Shown: positions 51,721 through 62,273, counted from the first letter of the stretch. The stretch: 64,000 bases of DNA from Paralithodes platypus (GCA_032716605.1 CM064509.1:36600381-36664380), one strand, 5' to 3'. Numbers and translations: made by a program. The notes: generated from the letters alone by a model not told the origin.

Positions 51721-52868
51721 CCTTAAGTATGTAGCAGTACATTGTCCCTGCTTACCATGTTTCCCCACTTAGACCACCTACACATAGCTTCAATCTCTCG
51801 CCTGTGCTAGTTTTGTCTCATTTGTCGGGTATTTTACACAGAAACTCCATTTATGTTTGTTGTTACATAGCTTACATAGAATCTGAGCAAGTTTCTTATA
51901 CACACACCCTCTTTCTTTACTTTAGTCCCCACTGTCATGCTTACTGTTCCCCTCTTCTCCACATTCTCACTCCCTCCCGCACATACATTCTCCCTTTTGT
52001 TCAACTGTAGATTATTGATCTCCTTACTGAACTGAGTTTTTGAATTCCCCAGCTCAAATGATCTTACCTTATCAAGTATTGGCCATAGGAAGCTTCTGAC
52101 GCAAGATAGTGACTCTCATTTCCTGCGTGGTAAGCGCGAGGGTATCAGGCGATCGAGTATGGCACTCCATATTTGCCCTGAAGTTTGTCAACTCATCAAC
52201 CTTATACTGTGGTTCTGTCGAGCCCCAACAAGGCAACGACATGGGCCATCTTCAACTGCTCTCTATCCCCGTATGTGGACTCTAATAAGTGTACCGCTTC
52301 AAGATAACTACCACCTACTACTGCAAAACCCTCTATTAAATGTAAGGCCTCTCCTTCCATTTGTCCCTTCAGATAGTGAAACTTGCGGACATTATCCAAA
52401 GAGGATTCATGAACCGGAGATCGAAATACGTCCCAGAAAGCTAACCACTCGGTCAACTTGCCCCCAAATGTAGGAAGATTGAGCTTTGGGAGGTGTACAG
52501 TATGTTTTGGGTCAGCCCTTCTATGGGCCTCATTATCGCCTCCCTTCTTACTCGCGATTGCACGCTGTAATAGGTACTTCGCTCTAACGACAGGTTCGTC
52601 ATAGAGGGCGCGATTATCACACTCTGTAACAATCTCTTCCTCCTCTGTCATGGCAGCCACAATCACCTCACTCAGAGGCGTAATACTACGGTGGGTAACC
52701 TGTACGTTTTCTAATCTAGCCTCCAATTCCTCTAGTTCAGCATTAGTGATGAAAGTGTTTGACGTCCACTATTAGCCTATTCATTACTCCCCGAAGTCCC
52801 GCCCTTTGATTTTTAGGGGCTTTGTTCAGCACCCCACTAGACGGTGTCTCTTTACCGTTTTTATCCAT
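51720..52868 (-). pseudogene. BEL gag (DUF1759-like)
   Basis: Gag forms the particle that packages element RNA. I place the start at ATG 52868 because it is the first ATG after the 5' leader and is followed by a charged N-terminus. A frame change near 52750 leads into the frame ending at 52202. That frame has LPKLNLPTFGGKLTEWLAFW, LKGQMEGEAL and LLESTYGD, the diagnostic block of BEL/Pao gag. Other frames between 52200 and 52060 retain related fragments (QEMRVTILRQKLP). 52060-51740 is poorly preserved and shows only low-complexity frames. Confidence 0.88.
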
Positions 52869-53257
52869 TTTGCTTGCGAGCCTATAGGCTATGTATCTAA
52901 ATATCACGTTACAAAAACAACGGCCAAATAATCGGCTACTTAAGAGACGCCCACCGGCGGGCTCCAATGTTAGGGAGCAAAAATAGTACACTAAATAGCA
53001 ATTCCTACTAATGGATCATATTGAACAAGAAAAAATGTTAGGTCAGGTCATATGTCACAGGAAGTCTGAAACGGAAAAGAAAATTATTGGGGAAAGATGA
53101 TGGGTGGGATGCAGGACTTAGGCAGGCACAACGATGTGACCCTGCATTCCGGCTCTAACCATCGCTTGGCTAGCCTTGCCAGTTTATCATAGAGTTGTTC
53201 CTGCATCCTGTTATATGTCCCCTTGTTCATTGCCTTAAAATCCCTTGCTGGTAGCTA
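52869..53257 (-). other. BEL 5' leader between PBS and gag
   Basis: About 390 bp without coding signal separates the primer-binding site from the gag ATG. In this position an LTR element carries its packaging region. No specific motif was recognised. A GGCTCCAATGTTAGG segment near 52968-52982 partly resembles the PBS-LTR junction (GGCACCAATGTGTTA) and may be a small rearranged duplicate. Confidence 0.5.
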
Positions 53258-53276
53258 ATTCCCGGTCTGGGCACCA
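53258..53276 (-). other. Primer-binding site
   Basis: On the minus strand, right after the LTR end (...GTTTAACACA), the element reads TGGTGCCCAGACCGGGAAT. This is complementary to a tRNA 3' end of the form ATTCCCGGTCTGGGCACCA. A TGG start a few bases after the LTR is the standard position for priming reverse transcription. The tRNA species could not be assigned with confidence. Confidence 0.85.
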
Positions 53277-53279
53277 ATG

Positions 53280-54070
53280 TGTTAAACTATCAATGGAAGT
53301 TAAATATTACTAAGCTATAATGAATCAAATAAAATCAATCTAAATGAATACTCTATATCTAAATTGAATTCAATCTGAAACAAGCTAATTTAATATCCAA
53401 AGGTCTCACATAATAAATGTATATAATTATAGGGTAAGGTTATAAGGGTTAATATTACCAGGAATTAACTCACCAATGGTTCCACGTGGCAATGAGGCAA
53501 GGGAGAACCTTTTACCCAATATGGTGGTGGACAATGGGGAACGAGACTTCGGTCCCGAGCCACGAGTCAAGTTAAAGAAAGAATAAATGATTACATGGGA
53601 ATGGACATGAATATTATGCTTATCTATCAGCCAGTCATGATGTCGATGAGGGCGTCGTGATGGTGTAGCTGTGTGTATTGCTGTATGTGTATTGTGAGTA
53701 GAGGCACAAAAGCACGATCAACTGAGGGCGGAAAATTAGATGTTAACTGGTTGGTGTTCGTGAAGGCTCTGACGTACCTCAAAAGCACACCTTGCTGCCT
53801 TGGCAAACCGCCAGGAGCCCAAATTATCGTACCGCATTTAGGTTGCTCTATACGATAAATTATATTAATATATACGATAAATTCATATATACTACATAAG
53901 ACCATGGCAATATTGCTTAATAGCATATTAGGCCTTTTCTAACTTAACTTATTTACAATCTTATAATATACGATCTACTCGTCCTACGTCGTTCTGTAGG
54001 AGAGATTATGACGTCACAGAGACATAAGAGATCACAAAAGAGTCATATTCTATCGTATTTATACGATAGA
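53280..54070 (-). repeat. 5' LTR of the BEL/Pao element
   Basis: The LTR of about 790 bp begins TGTTAAAC on the plus strand next to the primer-binding site. It ends near TTTATACGATA, where homology with the left LTR stops. The CA expected at the outer end reads GA, a possible mutation. On the transcribed minus strand it holds the promoter (CRE and TATA-like boxes). The inner 270 bp (53280-53550) have no visible counterpart because the left LTR is gapped there. Confidence 0.9.
53961..54016 (-). promoter_or_regulatory. LTR promoter: CRE palindrome and TATA-like box
   Basis: A perfect TGACGTCA palindrome (54009-54016), the classic CREB/ATF site, lies about 40 bp upstream of an AT-rich TATATTATAA box (53961-53970) in the direction of element transcription. 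Both are kept in the left LTR (TGACGTCA at 47437-47444), although the surrounding bases differ by indels. Start of transcription near 53930 is inferred. Confidence 0.55.
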
Positions 54071-54176
54071 TAATAAAATAAATAAAATGTGTATGTGGTA
54101 GTGTGGAGAGTAAATGTGAGTGATAGTATGAATATGACGGTATGTTTATATATGTGTGGGTGTGTGAATGTGGGTG

Positions 54177-54382
54177 TGTACTTACTCTAGTTGTACTTAC
54201 TCCTCTAGTTATACTTGCTCTAGTTGTACTTACTCTAGTTGTACTTGCTCTAGTTGTACTTACTCTAGTTGTACTTGCTCTAGTTGTACTTACTCTAGTT
54301 GTACTTGCTCTAGTTGTACTTACTCTAGTTGTACTTACTCTAGTTGTACTTGCTCTAGTTGTACTTACTCTAGTTGTATTTG
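54177..54382. repeat. Minisatellite, 15-bp unit in 30-bp dimers
   Basis: The unit TTGTACTTACTCTAG repeats about 13 times. TTGTACTTGCTCTAG variants alternate with it, so most of the array is a 30-bp dimer. The unit is a multiple of three, which keeps long Ser/Cys/Thr or Val/Leu frames open on both strands without implying a gene. Confidence 0.95.
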
Positions 54383-54445
54383 CGGGAGTGAGCAAGCTCG
54401 TTCATTCCCACCTCCAATGACATATTTATCCTATCTTACTTTAAA

Positions 54446-54499
54446 GTGTGTGTGTGTGTGTGTGTGTGTGCGTGTGCGTTTGTGTTTTGTGTGTGTGCT
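54446..54499. repeat. (TG)n microsatellite
   Basis: A TG tract with a few interruptions (CGTGTGCGTTTGTGTTTTG) lies in non-coding sequence right of the minisatellite. Confidence 0.95.
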
Positions 54500-54641
54500 T
54501 ATGTGAGTCAGCCTAGAGCAGAGGAAATATTAATTAAGCACTTAACTGCACTATATTGGTGGGAAGCAGAATTTGTTTTTCATTAAGGGTGGAAATATAT
54601 GTTAGTTTACTTTGAGTACATACTAGAGCTAGAATTAGTTC

Positions 54642-54776
<135 letters not shown>

Positions 54777-55147
54777 AATTATATGAGAAATATCATAATG
54801 CGAAGTATAATTATATATTCAGCTTGGGATATCATTCAGTATAATTATATGATAGCATTAGTTTTCTAGTGTACGGTCGGAAGCTATATCTTTTTCTTTT
54901 GGACATTGTTCTTATATATTAGTTTTAGGTATTTATAAATAAGTAAAAGCATTGTCAATAATGAGAACATTCTATTATTATCAACCAAAAATATAGTTAC
55001 CATTAAGTATTAAAGAACGTAGATGCCGCATGATGAGATATCTTACCAATCAAACTGATATTATTGATGCTAATTATGGGCTACGTATTTGCACGGTATA
55101 TGATTTTGTTTATAATGAACACATGGGCTGTGGTTAATGGCTAGACT

Positions 55148-55148
<1 letters not shown>

Positions 55149-55225
<77 letters not shown>

Positions 55226-55277
55226 AAAATGACAGAAAACAAGAGTGAATCAGAGAGAGTCATGTAGAGCCTGCCTT

Positions 55278-55355
<78 letters not shown>

Positions 55356-55356
55356 A
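55149..55356. repeat. (AG)n and (CA)n microsatellites
   Basis: A pure AG run (55149-55223) is followed after about 60 bp by a pure CA run (55287-55356). The AG run is the reverse complement of the TC run 400 bp to the left, so the two could pair as a large imperfect inverted repeat. Confidence 0.97.
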
Positions 55357-55396
55357 TGACACTCTCTGGGAGAACATTTATTTTCTTTCTCCCCCA

Positions 55397-55480
55397 CGTG
55401 TGTCTGTGTGTGTGTGTAGGTGTGAGTGTGTGTGTGTGTATTTGTGTGTATGTATGTGTATATATGTGTGTGTGTGTATG
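55397..55480. repeat. Interrupted (TG)n tract
   Basis: TG-rich sequence with GTGTCTG, GTAGGTGTGAG and GTATGTATG interruptions; complementary in type to the CA run just to the left. Confidence 0.9.
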
Positions 55481-55570
55481 TTGGTATTGGCTCTTGGCAC
55501 CAACCACCTGGGGAGGTCAGACAGCTTGTACAGTAAGCACCAGTTTAGTCACCCACCCTCCCAGCTGTCT

Positions 55571-55948
55571 AGTTTACTTTAACTATTTAGTTATGTAGTC
55601 AGACATTAGTTTACTTTAACTATTTAGTTATGTAGTCAGACATTAGTTTACTTTAACTATTTAGTTATGTAGTCAGACATTAGTTTACTTTAACTATTTA
55701 GTTATGTAGTCAGACATTAGTTTACTTTAACTATTTAGTTATGTAGTCAGACATTAGTTTACTTTAACTATTTAGTTATGTAGTCAGACATTAGTTTACT
55801 TTAACTATTTAGTTATGTAGTCAGACATTAGTTTACTTTAACTATTTAGTTATGTAGTCAGACATTAGTTGTTTACTTTAACTATTTAGTTATGTAGTCA
55901 GACATTAGTTTACTTTAACTATTTAGTTATGTAGTCAGACATTAGTTT
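55571..55948. repeat. Tandem repeat, 37-bp unit, about 10 copies
   Basis: The unit starts AGTTTACTTTAACTATTTAG and ends GTAGTCAGACATT. Copies are virtually identical, apart from one 3-bp insertion near 55868. High identity implies recent expansion. The element TAGTCA is shared with the degenerate sequence to the right and with the 40-bp repeat. Confidence 0.95.
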
Positions 55949-57336
55949 GGCATATTAGTCACCAAACTATAGGTAGCGCCAACGAATTTGACAATAATAT
56001 AGACCCCTTAACTTATTTTAACTTAAAATGAATTAAAGCAATCGGGCTGACAAATCTATAATTTAGGAAGAGTCCACCAAGAATAGGTGTGAACATTTAC
56101 AGCCAGTTTGCCTTAAGGTCCTTTTGAGTTACGAAGAGGTCAGGGATCGAGATAATTGTCAAGTTCGTTAGAGCTACCTATAGTATTTTAGTCATCAATC
56201 TAGTCATCAGGTTGGGTAATAATGAAGTATATATTTAGTTAGCCACCTATATCCTATTCCAAGTTAGTAGGCCGAAACTCCTGAACATTAGCCTCTATAA
56301 CGCATACCCGACTAGAGTAATCGAACTAATATTTTAACCATAAGGGAAGGGTCAGCCAGGATATAGGTGCGGAAATGTGCAGCCCATTTGCTCAAGCTCT
56401 TTTAGAGCTACTGTGGTTATGGTTTACGTTTTATGGCCCTAACTATTTGGAACAGGGTATAGTAATTTAGTCATCATATAGTCATCAAGTCGGGTAATAA
56501 TGTAGTATATATTTAGTTATCTACTTAGTCACTCAGCCAGACAGTTACTGTAGGCATAAGCTTAGTCACCCAGCTGTTTGGTGTATCCGTCACCTGTCTA
56601 GTCATTCAGCAAAGTAGTAGTTTATTCTTGTCATCGTTTTAGTCATATAGTTCTGTATCAGTTTAGCATATTTTGTTTGTAGTTTCATCATTCAAATTTT
56701 AGTCACTCAATGAGGATCTTGTTTACAGTATCAGGTAAACGTTTAAAAATTCAACCATGCAATAGTTTTGTATATCATTCACCTACTTCCTCATAATTGT
56801 TTTTCTATGTGAGTGAGGGAGACAAAAGGCTGAACTGCCCGTGACGAGTGCTTCCCCCAGAGTTGAAAGAGTGACAGGGAAAAAATCAAGGGACGTTCGA
56901 GCCAAAATTCCTGGACAAACGAAGTTTGAAGCAATTTATTTCATAGGATGAGGGGAAGACTTATTCTATAAGAGAGTTCCAGAGCTCAGCTGTTGAATAG
57001 AAGAAAGATTGAGAATAACGTTCCACTCTTTAAATAACTAATCATACTAATCAAGGGACTGGAGTTCACGAAAAGGGCCTTCAGTCCTGACGCTGTTCTT
57101 GAGTTACGGTGTGCTGGCTTAATAATCCAGAAGGGTTGGTAGCCTCTGAGATCCTATTTTAGCTATCATACCAATATAGTATAGTATATGTAGCACCCAC
57201 CTAATTATTCAAGCGGAGAGTATAGTTGAATATATCAGCCATCCACATAGTCATCCATAGGGTAATGTATCAGGACCTATTGATCTACCCAGCGAGGTAG
57301 TAGTTTATTATATCATTCACCCACCTAGTCATCCAC
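55949..57336. other. Non-coding, old degenerate repeats
   Basis: No gene is recognised. Many TAGTCATCCA/TAGTCACCCA-like motifs are spread at irregular spacing, as if an old minisatellite had decayed. Two related blocks with GGGTAATAATGNAGTATATA occur near 56213 and 56493. Two related blocks of about 60 bp with an AATAGGTG...ACAGCC...GAGTTACG pattern occur near 56070 and 56355, with a third copy near 63430. Confidence 0.6.
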
Positions 57337-57715
57337 TTAAGGGGAGGAAGACCGTTTTTATGGACCACCCTTTTCCCTAATGTTTAGCCCTACTAGTTTT
57401 GAGATTATAAGACGTTCGGCCCATTAGTTTGGCGATGTTAACACCTTTCGCCCCATTTCGTTGTAATTTTTAAGACCTTTCGTGCCATGTAGGTGTCGAT
57501 TATTTCCTGGTGAGCGATAGCGAGCCTGCAATTTTAAGAGGAACCGGCCGGGGCATATTTATACCGGAAAATGTACAAATTTATCTTGAAGGGGGGGAGG
57601 GGGGGGGGGGTCTAGGGGGTGTTTTATTAAGCTTGATGGAGGTCTAGGGAGGAAACTAAAAATATATATGAATAAATGAATTAATAGACCAAACAAACGG
57701 CCAGTCTCCCCTTAA
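57337..57715. mobile_element. TTAA MITE, family 1, copy 1
   Basis: The 379-bp segment begins TTAAGGGGAGGAAGACCG and ends with the imperfect inverse CGGCCAGTCTCCCCTTAA. Both ends carry TTAA, the target duplication typical of piggyBac-type transposons. Internal phrases shared with the other copies are TTTTGAGATTATAAGACGTT, GAGCGATAGCGAGCCTG and GAAAATGTACAAATTTATC. It has no coding capacity, so it is a non-autonomous element. The transposase family is inferred from the TTAA only. Confidence 0.75.
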
Positions 57716-57851
57716 ACACAAGTCTAGTATACCTGTCATATACTTATACGGTACAGACACCCATTTTGTCATCCAACCAGTGAGAAAATTAATATATGAA
57801 TCACAAACCTAGTCACCCAACCAAGTGGCAGTTTCGTGTAATAGCCACTCA

Positions 57852-58067
57852 TTAACCCTTAGAGTACCAGCGACGTGTGTTATAATTTATTCTAGCTATA
57901 TTTAGACGATATAATGCAGCTTAGGAAGGATCTGTGGTAGTTAAAAGGGTTGCTTGAGATAGTTTGAAGCCTTATTATAGCTAGAGGTCCTTCCTAAGCT
58001 GAATAAAAATCGTCTTATGGTTGCCAGAATATAATGCAAAGGACATCCCTGGTACTGGACGGGTTAA
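57852..58067. mobile_element. TTAA MITE, family 2, copy A
   Basis: The 216-bp segment has inverted ends TTAACCCTTAGAGTACCAGC and CCTGGTACTGGACGGGTTAA. Inside are smaller inverted pieces (TATATTTAGACGATATAATG and ATCGTCTTATGG; CAGCTTAGGAAGGA and TCCTTCCTAAGCTG), so the whole element could fold back on itself. Its right TTAA is also the left TTAA of copy B. Confidence 0.75.
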
Positions 58068-58278
58068 CCCATTCAGTACCGGTGCCGTCTTTTAACTTTA
58101 GTCTGGCTAGTGTTAGACGATTCCATTTATTTTATAAAGGGTTTCCAGAAATTAATAGGCTTCGAACTATCTCACTTAACCCTTTTTACTACCACATATT
58201 TTTTTTAAACTGGCACAGAATCGTCTAAAAACAGCTAGAAAATAATTAAAAAGACGTCGCCGGGACGGAAGAAGTTAA
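58064..58278. mobile_element. TTAA MITE, family 2, copy B
   Basis: The 215-bp segment has ends TTAACCCATTCAGTACCGG and GTCGCCGGGACGGAAGAAGTTAA. The internal ATTTATTTTATAAAGG, CTCACTTAACCCTTTTTACT and ATCGTCTAAAAACAGC phrases are shared with copy C. It abuts copy A with a single shared TTAA, which suggests one copy inserted at the end of the other. Confidence 0.75.
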
Positions 58279-58342
58279 GGCATCGAGGTAGTCAGCAGTT
58301 TAGAATTTGGTCACCCGGTTATAGTTCCCCAGTCAACGAAAT

Positions 58343-59245
58343 AGCCAGCCAACCACACATCCAGTCAGCTACCCAACCAGCCATATAGTCATTCAACCAC
58401 ACAACCAACCATAGAGTCAGCCACTTAGCCATCCAACCACACAACCAGCCATGTAGTCAGCCACTTAGCCATCCAACCACACAACCAGCCATAGTCAGTC
58501 ACTTAGCCATCCAACCACACAACCAACCATAGAGTCAGCCACTTAGCCATCCAACCACACAACCAACCATGTAGTCAGCCACTTAGCCATCCAACCACAC
58601 AACCAGCCATGTAGTCAGCCACTTAGCCATCCAACCAGTCACTTAGCCATCCAACCAGCCATATAGTCATTCAACCACACAACCAACCATAGAGTCAGCC
58701 ACTTAGCCATCCAACCACACAACCAGCCATGTAGTCAGCCACTTAGCCATCCAACCAGTCACTTAGCCATCCAACCAGTCACTTAGCCATCCAACCACAC
58801 AACCAGCCATAGTCAGTCACTTAGCCATCCAACCACACAGCCAGCCATGTAGTCAGCCACTTAGCCATCCAACCAGCCACTTAGCCATCCAACCACACAA
58901 CCAGCCGTATAGTCAGCCACTTAACCATCCAACCACACAACCAGCCATGTAGTCAGCCACTTAGCCATCCAACCAGTCACTTAGCCATCCAACCACACAA
59001 CCAGCCATAGTCAGTCACTTAGCCATCCAACCACACAGCCAGCCATGTAGTCAGCCACTTAGCCATCCAATCAGCCACTTAGCCATCCAACCACACAACC
59101 AGCCGTATAGTCAGCCACTTAACCATCCAACCACACAACCAGCCATGTAGTCAGCCACTTAGCCATCCAACCACACAACCAGCCATATAGTCAGCCACTT
59201 AGCCATCCAACCACACAACCAGCCATAGTCAGCCAATTATCCATC
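58343..59245. repeat. Minisatellite, 40-bp unit with 20-bp sub-units
   Basis: The unit CACTTAGCCATCCAACCACA then CAACCAGCCATGTAGTCAGC repeats about 22 times. A short form that keeps only CACTTAGCCATCCAACCAGY is interspersed. Blocks of several units (for example 58800-58920 and 58990-59110) are themselves repeated, showing multi-unit duplication. The frames contain TAG stops, so it is not coding. Confidence 0.93.
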
Positions 59246-59911
59246 TACCGACACAGCCAGACAACCACTGAGCGAGACAGCCACTCAGCCAGACAGCCAT
59301 CCGTGTTGCCTGGCACCACCTGTGTTTTAGAGGCCACCAGATTATGTGGCCGGATTAAGGGGGAAGAGGGAGGGGAGAGGGAGATAGGGGCAGGGGGAAG
59401 AGGGAGGGAAGAGGGGGATAGGGAGGATGAGAGGGGGATAAAGGGAATAACCCAGACACTGTGGCATATTAAGAGTAAGAGGGAAGTACAGAAGAAATGG
59501 AAAGGGATGGAATAGTAGTAGTAGTAGTAGTAGTAGCAGATATAATAAAAAGAAGAAGTAGAATATGATGAATAGAAACCAAAGACGAAGAAAAACAGAA
59601 ATATACGAATACAAACTAAGAGGGGTAATCAGAAATAAAGAGTAAAATCTGATCAATGTCGATAGATAATATGAACAATTAAGAAGCAAAACAAAAAGCA
59701 CGAAACATTTAAAACATGATATGCACGAAACATTTAAAAAATCATCTAACGATATTAGACATTGTAAATACGGTGAATAATAAGAACTATGAATGAAAAT
59801 AGAATTAAATAGATTCAACACAGCCTGGGATTAATCGACGATAAACACGCTTCGTTCATATAAAGTTTCATTCGGGGATAAACAAAATTACAAGTGAAAT
59901 CGCCACATTGA
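59246..59911. other. Non-coding, purine-rich with (TAG)n
   Basis: 59350-59450 is G/A-rich (GGGGGAAGAGGGAGGGAAGA), followed by a (TAG)8 tract at 59513-59536 and an A-rich stretch. The long minus-strand frame over this segment translates to Leu/Phe/Tyr low complexity. No gene is recognised. Confidence 0.6.
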
Positions 59912-60269
59912 TTAAGGGGGAGTAGTTGCTTTTTCTCCTTCATGTTTAGTCCCATTAGTTTTGAGATTGTAAGAGGTTCGTTCAATTAGTTTGGTGATTT
60001 TAAGAAGCTTTGCCCAATTTCTTTGTCATTATAATGACCTTTCATGCCATTTAGGTGTCCATTTTTACCAGGCAAGCGATAGCGATCCTGTAATTCTCGA
60101 AGGAGCCGGTTTTCGGCTGGACATTTTTTCTACCGAAAAATGTACACATGTATCTTGAAGGACGGTGTAGGGAGTGAGTTTTTATGTTTGAAGAGGTGAA
60201 GGAGGTCTAGCGAGAATACAATGAAATAAGTAAATAAATATTTAAATAAATAACTAATATATATATATA

Positions 60270-60337
<68 letters not shown>

Positions 60338-60374
60338 AAATAAACAGGCCAAAAACTAACCACTACCCCCTTAA
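59912..60374. mobile_element. TTAA MITE, family 1, copy 2 with (AT)n
   Basis: This 463-bp segment begins TTAAGGGGGAGTAGTTGC and ends AACCACTACCCCCTTAA. It shares TTTAGTCCCATTAGTTTTG, GCGATAGCGATCCTGTAATT and AAAAATGTACACATGTATC with copy 1. It is longer because an (AT)n microsatellite (60257-60338) has expanded near its right end. Confidence 0.75.
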
Positions 60375-60639
60375 AGTTGATGAACGAATACCGTGCCAAC
60401 AGTGTGTGTCTCTTTAATGGTCCAATCAGCTATTCTGACCGAGGCGGATATTTAGATTGTGCTTCACTTCGTTACTGCCAGGTGATTTTATTCCTCTTGA
60501 AAAGGAACAGTTGGAGTCAAATTTGCGAGAGGAAAAATAGAGGGTGGAATTTGTTTGTATACATTCGAAGAGAAAAGAAGTTGAAGAATGAAGAAACGTA
60601 AAAGAAATGGAACATATAATGAAGCTAAGGTTTAAAGTA

Positions 60640-60693
60640 ATGGTATACTGTATACCGGGTATGTGTATATATACAGTATACTGTATATATACC

Positions 60694-60750
<57 letters not shown>

Positions 60751-60790
60751 GTATATATATATATTATAGAGAGAGAGAGAGAGAGGTAGC
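60640..60790. repeat. (AT)n with flanking palindromes and (GA)n
   Basis: An AT run of about 50 bp (60697-60748) is preceded by the perfect palindrome TACAGTATACTGTA and bounded on both sides by TATACCGTATATA. A short (GA)n run ends the block at about 60785. Confidence 0.9.
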
Positions 60791-60882
60791 TAGCTGTCAT
60801 TCTACTACACATACAATATTTCGAGATTACTCCACTCAGTCGTAGCATTCCACGGTGCATTCAACAGCAAACATAGTCTTCA

Positions 60883-60925
60883 AATTTCAAAACTAATGGG
60901 GCTAAGCATGATGGAGGACTGGTTC
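60883..60925 (-). mobile_element. Reversed fragment of MITE family 1
   Basis: CAAAACTAATGGGGCTAAGC is the reverse complement of the GCTTAGCCCCATTAGTTTTG type found near the left end of family 1 copies. No terminal repeat is attached, so only a piece remains. Confidence 0.5.
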
Positions 60926-61077
60926 CGAAAAAACGCCCCCTAAATTTATAGGTAGATATTTTGCATCATTTGACCAATCAACCTCACTTCGCACTATCTA
61001 ACTGCATTCCGCTTAAAGACCATAATCTAATTACTCGGCCACATTGACCTTCACTTTCGGTTATTATTACTGCTACA

Positions 61078-61118
<41 letters not shown>

Positions 61119-61579
61119 TACTACTAATAATAATTCAACCAATTTAGACAAAACGTATACAAATACTTGACTGTATGGCCTAAACCACTAAATATTCTAG
61201 GCATCTAAGAAAAACATAGCAGTATGTATCAACCTTCCCTGCAACAGCTATAATATATATAAACCTAGTGACTGCACACTTCCTGATTCTGTCTCTCTTT
61301 TCTTGGTATCTAATAACAAAGCAGTATCATAACAATGCTAATAATACTAATATATATAATACTAATAAATAATAATAATAATAAAAGTAAAAACCAATAT
61401 AGCAAATCATATACAAATATCTAATCACTGGATAAAATAATACATGGAAATCTTTAAAAAGCCCAACGAAATCCTACTGTGACAGATATAATATATACAG
61501 TATAAACCATGCGACTGCACACTTCCTAATTCAATTTATCTTGGTATTTAATAACATTGGAGTATAATGATAATAATGA

Positions 61580-61617
<38 letters not shown>

Positions 61618-61981
61618 TTACTACTTCTACTAATAATACTACTACTAATAAATAATATTAAAACCCACTATAGTAAAGCATATACAATTGCCTTAACCCT
61701 GCATTAAAACAAAACTACATGGAATCTCTATGAAGCACCCCTCAAAAAACTACGTTAACGTTTCAACCTTCTCTGCGACAGCTTAGTTAGTTAAAATGAG
61801 ACTTCAGAGGCTATCAACACTATTGGATTATTAAAGCAGCACACTGTAAGTCAAGAATAACTTCAGGACTGGAGCCTCTCTGCGAAAACTCCAGTCCCTT
61901 GTGCGACAGCCATAATATATACTGTATATAAACCCAGCGACTGCAGGCTTCTTGATTACGATTCTCTTAGTATCTAATAAC

Positions 61982-62036
<55 letters not shown>

Positions 62037-62220
62037 AAACCCACTATAGTAAAGCATATACAGTTGTCTAAACCCTGCATTAACAAAATATATACATGGA
62101 AATCTCTAAAAGCCCCAACGAGAGCCCACTGAAACATCTCAACCTTTTCTGCGACAGCCATAATATATATAAACCCAGCGACTGCAGACTTCCTGATTCC
62201 GCCTCTCTTCTCATGGTATC
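61078..62220. repeat. Degenerate tandem repeat with microsatellite junctions
   Basis: Four units of about 240-390 bp share the order: CAAAYCATATACARTTG-like start, ACATGGAAATCTCTAAAAGC, GCGACAGCCATAATATATA, CCAGCGACTGCACACTTCCT, CTCTT...GGTATCTAATAACA. A trinucleotide run sits at each junction: (AAT)n 61078-61116, a mixed TAATAA block near 61340-61385, (ACT)n 61580-61617 and (TAA)n 61982-62034. The third unit has an extra segment of about 105 bp (about 61783-61890) holding GACTGGAG and CTCCAGTC as a small inverted pair. No protein-coding frame is present. Confidence 0.8.
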
Positions 62221-62273
62221 TGTGGAGACCTCAGCTTTAGGAAGGTCGCGGCCCTCTCCCTGTCACGCGCTGG

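Larger units (their letters stand above)
46955..54070 (-). mobile_element. BEL/Pao LTR retrotransposon, frameshifted
   Basis: The element reads right to left: 5' LTR (53280-54070), primer-binding site (53258-53276), gag with DUF1759-like region, CCHC knuckle, aspartic protease, reverse transcriptase, RNase H, integrase with zinc-binding and DDE domains, C-terminal domain, polypurine tract (47503-47520) and 3' LTR (46955-47502, truncated by the gap). This order (protease, RT, RNase H, integrase) and the domain signatures are those of BEL/Pao. Total length of about 7.1 kb fits the family. The internal coding region should be one long frame but is broken by at least ten frame changes or stops, so as written it cannot be translated. 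Some breaks may be sequencing or assembly error, since the LTR pair also differs mostly by indels. Confidence 0.93.

Noticed and set aside
52968..52985. TTAGG as a possible telomere repeat
   Set aside because: Occurs once, not in tandem.
53258..53276. tRNA 3' end sequence suggesting a tRNA gene
   Set aside because: Only the terminal part is present, at the expected primer-binding position of the retrotransposon; no cloverleaf upstream.
54006..54506. Thr/Ser/Arg-rich, Val/Leu-rich and Ser/Cys-rich ORFs
   Set aside because: They are translations of the 15-bp minisatellite in several frames on both strands; mucin-like appearance without other gene evidence.
58343..59245. CRISPR-like look of regularly spaced repeats
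   Set aside because: Units are contiguous with no unique spacers, no cas genes are present and the context is eukaryotic; it is a minisatellite.
59342..60860. Minus-strand Leu/Phe-rich and Tyr/Ile-rich ORFs
   Set aside because: They arise from purine-rich sequence and (AT)n runs.
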